From NCBI GenBank assembly GCA_964602445.1, contig CAZRQV010000001.1, positions 174,470 to 238,469 on the forward strand: a DNA stretch of 64,000 nt. Direction: 5' to 3'. The notes beneath the pieces are model-generated. The model was not told the DNA's origin. It was given only the letters and a program-made list of their open reading frames with translations, and made no database searches. Shown here piece after piece: positions 7,780-14,233 of the stretch. The DNA comes from HGM12587 sp964602445. GTDB taxonomy: Bacteria > Bacillota > Clostridia > Lachnospirales > Lachnospiraceae. The translations under genes and the position numbers were made by a program. Each line of letters starts with the position of its first letter. Position 1 is the stretch's first letter.

Positions 7780-8397
7780 TTATTCAAAAATTCTGAATAC
7801 GCCGAATACTTTTCCGATGATCTCTACACAAGGAAGGATGATCGGATCCATGTAATCATTTTCTGGCTGCAGTCTGAAATGACCGTCTTCAATATAAAGT
7901 GTCTTAACGGTAGCAGAATCGTCGACCAGAGCAACAATGATCTCGCCATTTTTTGCATAACTCTGGCGTTTTACTAAAATATAATCTCCGTCAAAGATTC
8001 CGGCATTGATCATGCTCTCACCTTTAACTTTCAGCATAAAAGATTCCTGATTCGGCATATATTCTGATGGAATCGGAAAATAGCTTTCGATGTTTTCGAC
8101 GGCAAGGATTGGCTGACCTGCCGCAACCGTACCTACGATCGGAACATTTACCATTTCCCGTTTAGAAAGTCCGAAATTTTCATCCAGAATTTCAATCGTA
8201 CGTGGTTTGGTCGGGTCACGTCTGATATATCCGTTTTTCTCTAATGTTTCAAGATGTGAATGAACTGATGATGTAGATTTTAAATTAACCGCCTGACAGA
8301 TGTCACGTACTGATGGCGGATAGCCTTTGCTTAAGATTTCTGATTTAATGTAAGATAAGATCTGTGTCTGTTTCTCACTGATTTTTCCGTAAGCCAT
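7780..8397 (-). CDS. lexA: LexA repressor (SOS response)
   Basis: The 205-aa product is the SOS repressor. The N-terminal winged helix-turn-helix spans about residues 1-65 (SVRDICQAVNLKSTSSVHSH). The self-cleavage site Ala-Gly lies in VAAGQPI (about residue 92). The catalytic Ser is in KGESMINAG and the catalytic Lys in ATVKTL. GGGAGG lies 7 bases before ATG 8397; an in-frame TTG five codons earlier overlaps this site and is unlikely to be used. A candidate operator overlaps its predicted -35 element, which would give autoregulation. Confidence 0.96.
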   Translation of the reverse strand: MAYGKISEKQTQILSYIKSEILSKGYPPSVRDICQAVNLKSTSSVHSHLETLEKNGYIRRDPTKPRTIEILDENFGLSKREMVNVPIVGTVAAGQPILAVENIESYFPIPSEYMPNQESFMLKVKGESMINAGIFDGDYILVKRQSYAKNGEIIVALVDDSATVKTLYIEDGHFRLQPENDYMDPIILPCVEIIGKVFGVFRIFE

Positions 8398-8435
8398 ATG
8401 TTTACCTCCCAAACATATTTTCGTTAATTAACATA

Positions 8436-8474
8436 AGCATAACATACTATCAGATAAAAAGCAAACAAATGTTT
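8436..8474 (-). promoter_or_regulatory. lexA promoter with candidate LexA operator
   Basis: On the minus strand TTGCTT (8464-8459) and TATGCT (8441-8436) are 17 bases apart. The near-palindrome AAACAAATGTTT (8463-8474) overlaps the -35 element. It resembles the Gram-positive LexA box, usually GAAC-N4-GTTC, but with A for G and T for C at the outer positions. The operator call is therefore tentative. Confidence 0.4.
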
Positions 8475-8537
8475 CTTTGTTTTAAAAACGGTTTTGTAGT
8501 TTTTTGCAAAAATTTCGTTTCTTATATATAAATGTAG

Positions 8538-8566
8538 TTGCATTTTCGATTGTTTTTCGTTATTAT
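8538..8566 (+). promoter_or_regulatory. Predicted promoter of the aminotransferase gene
   Basis: TTGCAT (8538-8543) and TATTAT (8561-8566) are separated by 17 bases. This gives a leader of about 80 bases before ATG 8654. Confidence 0.5.
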
Positions 8567-8653
8567 ATTAATGTTTCGAGCAACATTGTATACAAATATA
8601 CATTTATACTGTTTGGGATAATGAAAACTTAAGAAAGTGAATGAGGAATTATT

Positions 8654-9949
8654 ATGAAAGCGTATAAAGATTTAACAAAAGACGAATTACTCACTTTAAA
8701 AGCAGCTTTGGATGAAGAATACAAGACAATGGAATCAAAAGGCTTGAATTTGAATATGGCACGCGGAAAACCTGGTTTTTCCCAGTTAGAACTCTGTATG
8801 CCAATGCTGGATGTTGTAAACAGCTCTTCCGATATGAGAACCATGCTCGGTAACGATACACGTAACTATGGTGATTTAGATGGAATCGGCGAATGCCGTC
8901 GTCTTCTTGCAGATATGATGTCCGTAGAAAAGGACAATGTAGTCGTTTGCGGAAACTCCAGCTTAAATATTATGTACGATACCATCTCACGTTCTTTTAC
9001 ACATGGTGTCAATGGTTCTGATCCATGGTATAAACTGGACAAAGTGAAATTCTTATGTCCTGTTCCTGGATATGACAGACATTTTAAAATTACAGAAACT
9101 TTTGGCATTGAAATGATCAATATTCCGTTGCTGGATGATGGTCCGGATATGGATCTGGTAGAACATTACGTAAACAATGATCCTGCGGTAAAAGGAATCT
9201 GGTGTGTGCCAAAGTATTCGAACCCGACAGGAATCTCTTACTCTGATGAAGTAGTAAGACGTTTTGCAAATTTAAAACCGGCTGCAGAAGATTTCCGTAT
9301 TTACTGGGATAATGCTTATTGTATCCATCATCTGTATGATGAAACCCATGATGAAATCTTAAATATTCTGGATGAATGTAAAAAAGCAGGAAATCCAAAT
9401 ATGGTTTATATTTTCGCATCTACTTCCAAAATCAGTTTCCCGGGTTCCGGTGTTTCTGCAATTGCATCTTCCATTGAAAATATTGAATTTATCATGAGTC
9501 AAATGACAGTACAGACCATTGGACATGATAAGATCAATCAGCTCCGTCATGCAAGATTTTTCAAAGATATTGACGGTTTAAATGTACATATGAAAAAGCA
9601 TGCAGAACTGCTTCGTCCGAAGTTCGCAGCAGTTTTAGATACTATGGAAGCAGAATTAGGCGGACTTGAAATCGGAAGCTGGATCAAACCTCGCGGTGGA
9701 TACTTCATTTCCTTTAATTCTATGCCGGGATGTGCAAAAGAGATCGTCGCAAAATGTAAAGCATTGGGTGTTGTAATGACAGGTGCCGGTGCTACCTTCC
9801 CATACGGAAAGGATCCGGAAGATTCTAATATCAGAATCGCACCAACATTCCCTTCTATTGAAGAAATGAAAGTTGCTTCTAAAGTTTTTGTACTTTGTGT
9901 AAAACTTGCCAGTGTAGAGAAACTTTTGGCTGATAAAAACGAAAAATAA
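8654..9949 (+). CDS. PLP-dependent aminotransferase, class I aspartate aminotransferase-like (PF12897 type)
   Basis: The 431-aa product is a fold-type I PLP enzyme of the Ic aspartate aminotransferase group. Visible features are NMARGKPG near the N terminus, NYGDLDG, WCVPKYSNPTG, the cofactor Asp-Tyr region IYWDNAYC, and the PLP-binding lysine in STSKISFPGSG (about residue 260). The C-terminal PRGGYFISF and NIRIAPTFPS complete the family pattern. It is predicted to exchange amino groups between aspartate and 2-oxoglutarate in the cytosol; the exact substrate is an inference. It stands alone between lexA (divergent) and a strong terminator. Confidence 0.85.
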   Translation: MKAYKDLTKDELLTLKAALDEEYKTMESKGLNLNMARGKPGFSQLELCMPMLDVVNSSSDMRTMLGNDTRNYGDLDGIGECRRLLADMMSVEKDNVVVCGNSSLNIMYDTISRSFTHGVNGSDPWYKLDKVKFLCPVPGYDRHFKITETFGIEMINIPLLDDGPDMDLVEHYVNNDPAVKGIWCVPKYSNPTGISYSDEVVRRFANLKPAAEDFRIYWDNAYCIHHLYDETHDEILNILDECKKAGNPNMVYIFASTSKISFPGSGVSAIASSIENIEFIMSQMTVQTIGHDKINQLRHARFFKDIDGLNVHMKKHAELLRPKFAAVLDTMEAELGGLEIGSWIKPRGGYFISFNSMPGCAKEIVAKCKALGVVMTGAGATFPYGKDPEDSNIRIAPTFPSIEEMKVASKVFVLCVKLASVEKLLADKNEK

Positions 9950-9970
9950 AGAATCTGAAATAGAAATCAT

Positions 9971-10004
9971 TTAAGGGGGACTGAAACTTATCAGTCCCCC
10001 TTAA
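9971..10004 (+). terminator. Intrinsic terminator of the aminotransferase gene
   Basis: The 14-bp arms TTAAGGGGGACTGA (9971-9984) and TCAGTCCCCCTTAA (9991-10004) flank a 6-base loop and are followed by ATTTTG. Confidence 0.85.
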
Positions 10005-10457
10005 ATTTTGGAGCATAAAAGAGTTTTAAAATTTACTGAAATCATAGATTTCAGAGAAATTTTGCATATTCATCTCCACTGCAGCTACGAACATTCCTGC
10101 GGGGATGGGCTAGACATCCCCTGCAAGTGTGTCCGCTGCGTTCTGCGTAGGGAATACACAGAACAGCAAATCATATGATATTAACTAGTGGAGGCTGTAA
10201 AAGCCTCTCTTTTTGTGATTCCCGGCAGATGAAGAACTCATGCATCTGCCGGATTCCCGAAACATTTTCCGTACCATTATTCCAAAGGGAATTAGAATAA
10301 TGAATGTCCGGGAAAATCAAGAGGCAAATATGTGTATTTTTCTTGCTAAGAGACCCATCCACAAATAATGATCTAAAGTGCAGAGTTTTAGCTATCATTT
10401 TATCAGCTTGCGGCATTGTCGGATTTTAAGAAAGAACATAGGTTCCGACATAAAACC
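10005..10457. other. Gene-free region with several hairpins
   Basis: No convincing coding frame is seen on either strand. Hairpins are present: GCGGGGATG with CATCCCCTGC (about 10102-10128), GAGGCT with AAGCCTC followed by TCTTTTT (10192-10215, terminator-like on the plus strand), and CCGGCAGATG with CATCTGCCGG (about 10224-10254). The region lies downstream of a cobalamin riboswitch on the minus strand, where a regulated gene would be expected. Confidence 0.5.
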
Positions 10458-10467
10458 ACAAAAAAAG

Positions 10468-10489
10468 CACCTGCCACCCAAGCAGACAC
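10468..10489 (-). terminator. Weak terminator after first cobalamin riboswitch
   Basis: On the minus strand a CTGC/GCAG stem extended by G-U pairs is followed by seven Ts (10460-10466). It would end a riboswitch transcript of about 300 bases. Confidence 0.4.
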
Positions 10490-10564
10490 AACGAACAAAC
10501 TACAAGATTACCGTTTCCCTCATAGCTTTTTGGATGTTTATGCTGTATCTGGAGCACATCTCAT

Positions 10565-10745
10565 GTACCAGGCAGGTTTCCTGACTCACAGATCATCGTT
10601 TCCTCCTCCTTCTCGCATGTTATGGGTGATGCAATGGGTTATGGAGTTCGCTCCCTGCTTACAGTGACCAGTTCGCTCAGGATTTTCACCTGATTCCCTC
10701 TTTCAGAGCAATAAAACCGACGTAAAGCTCTGCACCTGATACTGC
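10565..10745 (-). ncRNA. Cobalamin riboswitch with no recognisable downstream gene
   Basis: Read on the minus strand, the aptamer starts with ATCAGGTGCAGAG. It then has the conserved core (AATCAGGTGAAAATCCTG around 10695-10678, GGTCACTG around 10670-10663) and ends with the P1 closing strand CCTGCCTGGTA near 10565. This is the adenosylcobalamin riboswitch pattern. The sequence after it (10457-10005, minus strand) holds no recognisable gene, and the next gene in that direction is on the opposite strand. It appears to be an orphan or a self-contained regulatory RNA. Confidence 0.85.
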
Positions 10746-10764
10746 AATATTCAATTACACGCTC

Positions 10765-10794
10765 ATAGTATACGGTATTGTTATTTTTTGTCAA
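10765..10794 (-). promoter_or_regulatory. Promoter of the first cobalamin riboswitch
   Basis: On the minus strand a perfect -35 TTGACA (10794-10789) is followed by TATACT at 16-base spacing (10772-10767) or TACTAT at 18 bases (10770-10765). It suggests the orphan riboswitch is still transcribed. Confidence 0.6.
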
Positions 10795-10840
10795 TAGAAT
10801 TCTTGTCGAATTTTGGATTTCAGATTTGTGATGTAAAAAG

Positions 10841-10875
10841 CAAACAGGCGATCCTTTTTTAGAATCGCCTGTTTG
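10841..10875 (-). terminator. Intrinsic terminator after the CWB2 fragment
   Basis: The 12-bp arms CAAACAGGCGAT (10841-10852) and ATCGCCTGTTTG (10864-10875) flank a T-rich loop. On the minus strand the stem is followed by CTTTTTAC. Confidence 0.8.
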
Positions 10876-10935
10876 GAGTGGATCTAAATTCAGCAAGCTT
10901 CTGTCCTGTAGTGTTTCGGAAGTTCTTTGTCGGAT

Positions 10936-11349
10936 TTATTTTGTAATTCCGAAAATGGTATTAACGGTTTCTTCTGTAAGTGCTCCGGTACCTCCAAGGA
11001 CATAACCGGAAGTGATTTTATGAGCTCTTACGTAATCAGAAGCTGTTAGATCCCCATCTTTGGTTAAAATCAGTGGGGCATTTAATGCGGCTGCCAGAGG
11101 GCCGCCGCACAGCCCGTCAGGGAAGTTCTTTCCGCTGGCAATGACTGTGGCAGTTACGTCATCAAAGAAGGTTTCTGCTACTTTTACAGAAGTATCATAT
11201 CTGTTTTTTCCGGCCACTCGCACCACTTTTCCATATGCTGCCAGTTCATTTTCAATCGCTCCACAAAGATCCGATGTTATGAAGGATCGACCGTAGATGC
11301 CTACTGTAAAAAAAATGAAATTCCTACAGAATATATTGTAGACAAACAC
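10936..11349 (-). pseudogene. 5'-truncated cell wall-binding repeat 2 (CWB2) protein
   Basis: The frame encodes 137 aa, of which about residues 25-137 are one complete CWB2 repeat (VVRVAGKNRYDTSVKVAETF, SGKNFPDGLCGGPLAAALNA, SGYVLGGTGALTEETV). CWB2 repeats anchor surface proteins to cell-wall polymer and normally occur as three in a row after a signal peptide. Here there is no signal peptide, no second or third repeat and no functional domain. The first 20 residues look like a degraded end of a preceding repeat. The coding strand runs into the promoter of a divergent cobalamin riboswitch. It is a 3' remnant of a larger gene; the closest relatives in this window are at the C terminus of 60017-63640 and at the right edge. 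Confidence 0.7.
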
Positions 11350-11367
11350 TCTTAAATGTGTTAAAGT
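11339..11367 (+). promoter_or_regulatory. Predicted promoter of the second cobalamin riboswitch
   Basis: TAGACA (11339-11344) and TAAAGT (11362-11367) are separated by 17 bases, just upstream of the plus-strand cobalamin aptamer. Confidence 0.45.
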
Positions 11368-11396
11368 ATTAACAAGTTAATGAACGTGCAAGAAGT

Positions 11397-11542
11397 ACAA
11401 GTTCCGAAAGGATTCATAGAGAAACCGGTGAAAGTCCGGTACGGTCCCGCCACTGTGTTAGGGAGTTTCAAGACAATATGTCACTGGTGAAAACTGGGAA
11501 GGCGTTTTGAAATGTTGATCTTAAGTCAGGAGAACTGCTTGT
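11397..11542 (+). ncRNA. Cobalamin riboswitch on plus strand, no gene downstream
   Basis: The aptamer opens with ACAAG (11397-11401) and closes with CTTGT (11538-11542). The core is clear: GAAACCGGTGAAAGTCCGG, GGTCCCGCCACTGT, then GTCACTGG...CTGGGAAGGCG and AAGTCAGGAGAACTG. Two intrinsic terminators follow (11604-11634 and 11678-11704). The next gene in this direction is cobS on the opposite strand, so nothing is obviously controlled. The plus-strand genes cobT-cobU lie 2.7 kb further on and have their own promoter. Confidence 0.93.
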
Positions 11543-11603
11543 ATGGATTTATAAAATGATTCTTACGGTCGATAGGAAACATATCATATTGTTTTGTAAA
11601 TCG

Positions 11604-11634
11604 AACAACCGTATGTCTGCAAGATATGGTTGTT
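11604..11634 (+). terminator. Intrinsic terminator of the second cobalamin riboswitch
   Basis: The arms AACAACCGTAT (11604-11614) and ATATGGTTGTT (11624-11634), with one G-U pair, are followed by a run of seven Ts to 11639. It is placed as the expression platform of the aptamer at 11397-11542. Confidence 0.8.
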
Positions 11635-11677
11635 TTTTTGCAGGATAAATTAACGAATTTATTTGCCTCTATAGGAA

Positions 11678-11704
11678 AAGGAACCGAATTCCTGACGGTT
11701 CCTT
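11678..11704. terminator. Terminator between riboswitch and cobS, probably bidirectional
   Basis: The arms AAGGAACCG (11678-11686) and CGGTTCCTT (11696-11704) are followed by six Ts on the plus strand and by TTTTCC on the minus strand. It can end cobS transcripts (stop at 11736) and plus-strand read-through. Confidence 0.7.
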
Positions 11705-11735
11705 TTTTCTTACCCATTTTTAAGTTTCATTTTCA

Positions 11736-12479
11736 TTAAAGCATCGCAAGTACGAGTATTCCGCACAATTCACTGATGCAGATACAAAATCCGGAAATAT
11801 CTCCATTCATTCCCTGCAAAGACTGATACGCTTTTCGAAGTGCTGCCCCATATCCGATCACAACTCCAAGAAACGGAAGTGCATATTTTCCAAGAACAGT
11901 GAATGAGCCTCCAATGCTGAGAATTAAGAACAGGATAATTATAACCGTATGCCATTTCGGATATGCTTTTGTTCCGGCATACTGGCTGATACTCATCGGT
12001 TTTAAGTTCATGACTGCCAGTGCAGAACAGCATCGGCTGATCACAGGAATGAGCAGCAGGCATTCTTTTGATTCCGCTGCTGTTGTTGCTCCGAATGCTG
12101 CAAATCCTGCAAGAACCAAAAAGATACACCATACAACGGAAAATGATCCTACATGAGAATCCTTCAGAATCTGTCTGCGTTTTTCCAGATCCCGCCAGGA
12201 GTATACGGCATCCGTTACGTCCATAAATCCATCCAGATGCATAAAACCATTGGAAATATAAGGCCATGCGCACATGAGCAAAGCATAGATCAGAGACGGC
12301 AGCTGAAAACATACCGCAATCTGGTCTAAAAGATACCAAAAGATACCAATTTCTAAGCCAACCACCGGCAAAAAGAACATCATATAAGGACGGCTGTTTT
12401 CATCCCACTGTCTGCATGGAAATGGAATGGAACAAAACATGGACTGGGTCATTTGAAATGCTGTGAAATATTTTTTCAT
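11736..12479 (-). CDS. cobS: Adenosylcobinamide-GDP ribazoletransferase (cobalamin synthase)
   Basis: The 247-aa integral membrane enzyme joins alpha-ribazole(-5'-phosphate) to adenosylcobinamide-GDP, the last assembly step of the nucleotide loop. The conserved HLDGFMDVTDAVYSW motif (about residues 80-95) and at least five hydrophobic segments are visible. ISRCCSALAVMNLKPM (about residue 145) is also typical of the family. It is the last gene of a leftward unit cobC, TIM-barrel gene, cobS, starting 17 bases after the TIM-barrel gene. Confidence 0.92.
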   Translation of the reverse strand: MKKYFTAFQMTQSMFCSIPFPCRQWDENSRPYMMFFLPVVGLEIGIFWYLLDQIAVCFQLPSLIYALLMCAWPYISNGFMHLDGFMDVTDAVYSWRDLEKRRQILKDSHVGSFSVVWCIFLVLAGFAAFGATTAAESKECLLLIPVISRCCSALAVMNLKPMSISQYAGTKAYPKWHTVIIILFLILSIGGSFTVLGKYALPFLGVVIGYGAALRKAYQSLQGMNGDISGFCICISELCGILVLAML

Positions 12480-12496
12480 TTGTTTTTCACCTATAC

Positions 12497-13471
12497 TCAG
12501 ATAGAATCTTCGTTATCACGAAAGATTTTCATCTGCCTTTCCAGATATTCGGTGTGCTGAGCCAAATCTGCTGTAATAAATTCAAAATTTACATATTCCG
12601 GTGAAATCCGCTGAATCATTTCCCGCACTCCGTTACAGGTAAACGGTTCATGCTTGTCTACTGCGAAAGCATGAAAAAACATCTGACTGTATCGTCCGGC
12701 ATAAGTTGGTTCCATTGCAGGCGGATTTGCCTTTGTTTCTTCGCAGTAGGTTCCTGTAAGAGACTGATTTAAGTGAATCCCACGGATCCATTTGCAAAGT
12801 TCTCCATGTTCATCCAGCATCTTATGAATGTAAGCAACCCCTTCTTCCTGGGAGTTTAAAGCAGTATTGGTATGCAGCAGATGTCCGGTATCCAGCATAA
12901 TGCCTTTGTTCGGATATTGTATCTGATCCATTAATCGTTTGGTGATCTTAGGATCTGTAAACTGTAGTCCCGGCTGCCACAGATTTTCTAAAAGCAGAAT
13001 GAGACTTCCGTCTTCTTCTTTAAAAATCTCATTAACAAGTTCCGCTGTCGCATCAACTACTTCTTCGCTGGTATGATGATAGTTCCATGTAAAAGATTCT
13101 TCAATGGATGCATCGGATACGTGAAATACAACATATTCAGCTCCGTATCGATGGGCATGTTTTAAATCTTCCCGATAACGCCGGATGATCGCATCTCTGT
13201 CAGAACCGCCATAATATTGTTCCCAAGTTTCCCGATTATCAAATTCTTTCAAAAGTGCTTCTTCGTTATGATTCCAGAAATCCAGCCAAAACGGAAAGAA
13301 ATGCATATGCAGACCGATCACCTGATCTTCAGAAAGGATTTTTTTCTGATCTTCACCGAAATACATCAGTTCTACACCGTCAAATCCCTGCAGCAGTTTT
13401 TCTAATTCTGCAGCGTTTTGAAATCTCTGAAGATCATCTTCACTGGTCGTTAAATTAAATACTTTTTTCAT
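12497..13471 (-). CDS. TIM-barrel protein, sugar phosphate isomerase/epimerase-like, in cob cluster
   Basis: The 324-aa product resembles the xylose isomerase-like TIM-barrel superfamily (AP endonuclease 2). It has VFHVSDASIEES (about residue 115), LLLENLWQPG (about 165, with the metal-ligand Glu), GIMLDTGHLLHT (Asp and His ligands, about 200) and IRGIHLNQS. It overlaps cobC by 17 bases and is followed closely by cobS, so it is probably co-expressed with nucleotide-loop genes. No cobamide step that needs such a barrel is known to me, and no function is assigned. An activity on a ribazole or benzimidazole-ribose intermediate is only a guess. Confidence 0.75.
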   Translation of the reverse strand: MKKVFNLTTSEDDLQRFQNAAELEKLLQGFDGVELMYFGEDQKKILSEDQVIGLHMHFFPFWLDFWNHNEEALLKEFDNRETWEQYYGGSDRDAIIRRYREDLKHAHRYGAEYVVFHVSDASIEESFTWNYHHTSEEVVDATAELVNEIFKEEDGSLILLLENLWQPGLQFTDPKITKRLMDQIQYPNKGIMLDTGHLLHTNTALNSQEEGVAYIHKMLDEHGELCKWIRGIHLNQSLTGTYCEETKANPPAMEPTYAGRYSQMFFHAFAVDKHEPFTCNGVREMIQRISPEYVNFEFITADLAQHTEYLERQMKIFRDNEDSI

Positions 13472-14024
13472 CTGTAATCTCCTGATATTTCCCTTCTATG
13501 ATCAAATATCCGTGTCCCGGCTGTGGCTGCCACTGATATCTGTTTTTACCTTCTTCCGGAAAAAGATATGCCATTATTGCTGCGATCACACCGCCGTGAG
13601 CAATCAGAACTACCGGCTGATCCATCGTTTGCAGCTGCTGCAGTCCCTCCAGAACTCTGTTCACCATCTGCTCTCCGCTTTCTCCCTGAGGCGGGATATT
13701 TTTTTCATTGTCACCGGAAATCCACTGCTGATAATCTTCCCGGTCTTTCAATTCCTCATAACCTTTCATCTCAAAAAGTCCAAAATCGACTTCTCTAAAA
13801 TGAGCATCTGTCTGATGTGGTACATTTCCAAATAAAATTTCTAATGTTTGTTCGGTACGTTTCATACCGCTGGTCACAAAAAGAGTCTCCGCAGGTACAG
13901 TATAGGCCAGAGTCTGTAACTCTTCTATTCCCTGTTCCGATAACGGAAGGTCTGTAGAACCGCAGTAAAGTTTCTTTTCATTTGCTTCAGTCCGTCCATG
14001 ACGGATAAAATATAAACTGTTCAT
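13455..14024 (-). CDS. cobC: Histidine phosphatase, probable alpha-ribazole phosphatase
   Basis: The 189-aa product is a phosphoglycerate-mutase-like histidine phosphatase. The catalytic RHGRTEAN lies at about residues 8-15, the acid region is REVDFGLFEMKGYEEL, and the second histidine is in LIAHGGVIAAI. In cob clusters this family removes the 5'-phosphate from alpha-ribazole-5'-P or from cobalamin-5'-P. The location beside cobS and cobT supports that role. Two start codons (14027 and 14024) are adjacent; GAGG lies 6 bases before the second. A near-consensus promoter lies 50 bases upstream. Confidence 0.85.
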   Translation of the reverse strand: MNSLYFIRHGRTEANEKKLYCGSTDLPLSEQGIEELQTLAYTVPAETLFVTSGMKRTEQTLEILFGNVPHQTDAHFREVDFGLFEMKGYEELKDREDYQQWISGDNEKNIPPQGESGEQMVNRVLEGLQQLQTMDQPVVLIAHGGVIAAIMAYLFPEEGKNRYQWQPQPGHGYLIIEGKYQEITDEKSI

Positions 14025-14076
14025 CATTACCTCATACGTAAAAGACTGATCTGTTCAATTCAAAATCATAAGCATG

Positions 14077-14105
14077 ATTATAGCTACAGTTTTTTTGACT
14101 GTCAA
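14077..14105 (-). promoter_or_regulatory. Consensus promoter of the cobC-TIM barrel-cobS unit
   Basis: On the minus strand a perfect TTGACA (14105-14100) and a perfect TATAAT (14082-14077) are 17 bases apart. The leader of roughly 45 bases is too short for a cobalamin riboswitch, so this cob unit is not under B12 riboswitch control. Confidence 0.85.
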
Positions 14106-14165
14106 GCAAACTGCTAGGAGTGATTTGCTCTCGTAACCTTCCAAATTGAGTTTTTTAATGGATAT

Positions 14166-14194
14166 TTGACAAAGCAGGCAGGAACGCTTAAAAT
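14166..14194 (+). promoter_or_regulatory. Promoter of cobT-cobU
   Basis: TTGACA (14166-14171) and TAAAAT (14189-14194) are 17 bases apart. The start of transcription is predicted near 14201, so an upstream in-frame ATG at 14195 would not be transcribed, which supports ATG 14234. The leader has no room for a riboswitch. Confidence 0.8.
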
Positions 14195-14233
14195 TTGAAT
14201 CAGTGTCTAATATATTTACGTTGGAGGTATCTC

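Noticed and set aside
10171..10416. 81-codon open frame on the minus strand downstream of the first cobalamin riboswitch
   Set aside because: Its composition is atypical, it has no ribosome-binding site, and it spans two perfect hairpins. I do not recognise any protein in it.
9950..10560. Possible T-box or other leader between the aminotransferase and the riboswitch
   Set aside because: No T-box sequence or specifier structure is present; only simple hairpins were found.
10378..10667. Two open frames on the plus strand over the cobalamin riboswitch
   Set aside because: They run through the complement of the structured aptamer; codon use is unlike neighbours.
11555..11650. Short open frame (about 30 codons) after the second cobalamin riboswitch
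   Set aside because: It begins MILTVDRKH but runs through the strong terminator at 11604-11634, has no clear ribosome-binding site and resembles nothing known.
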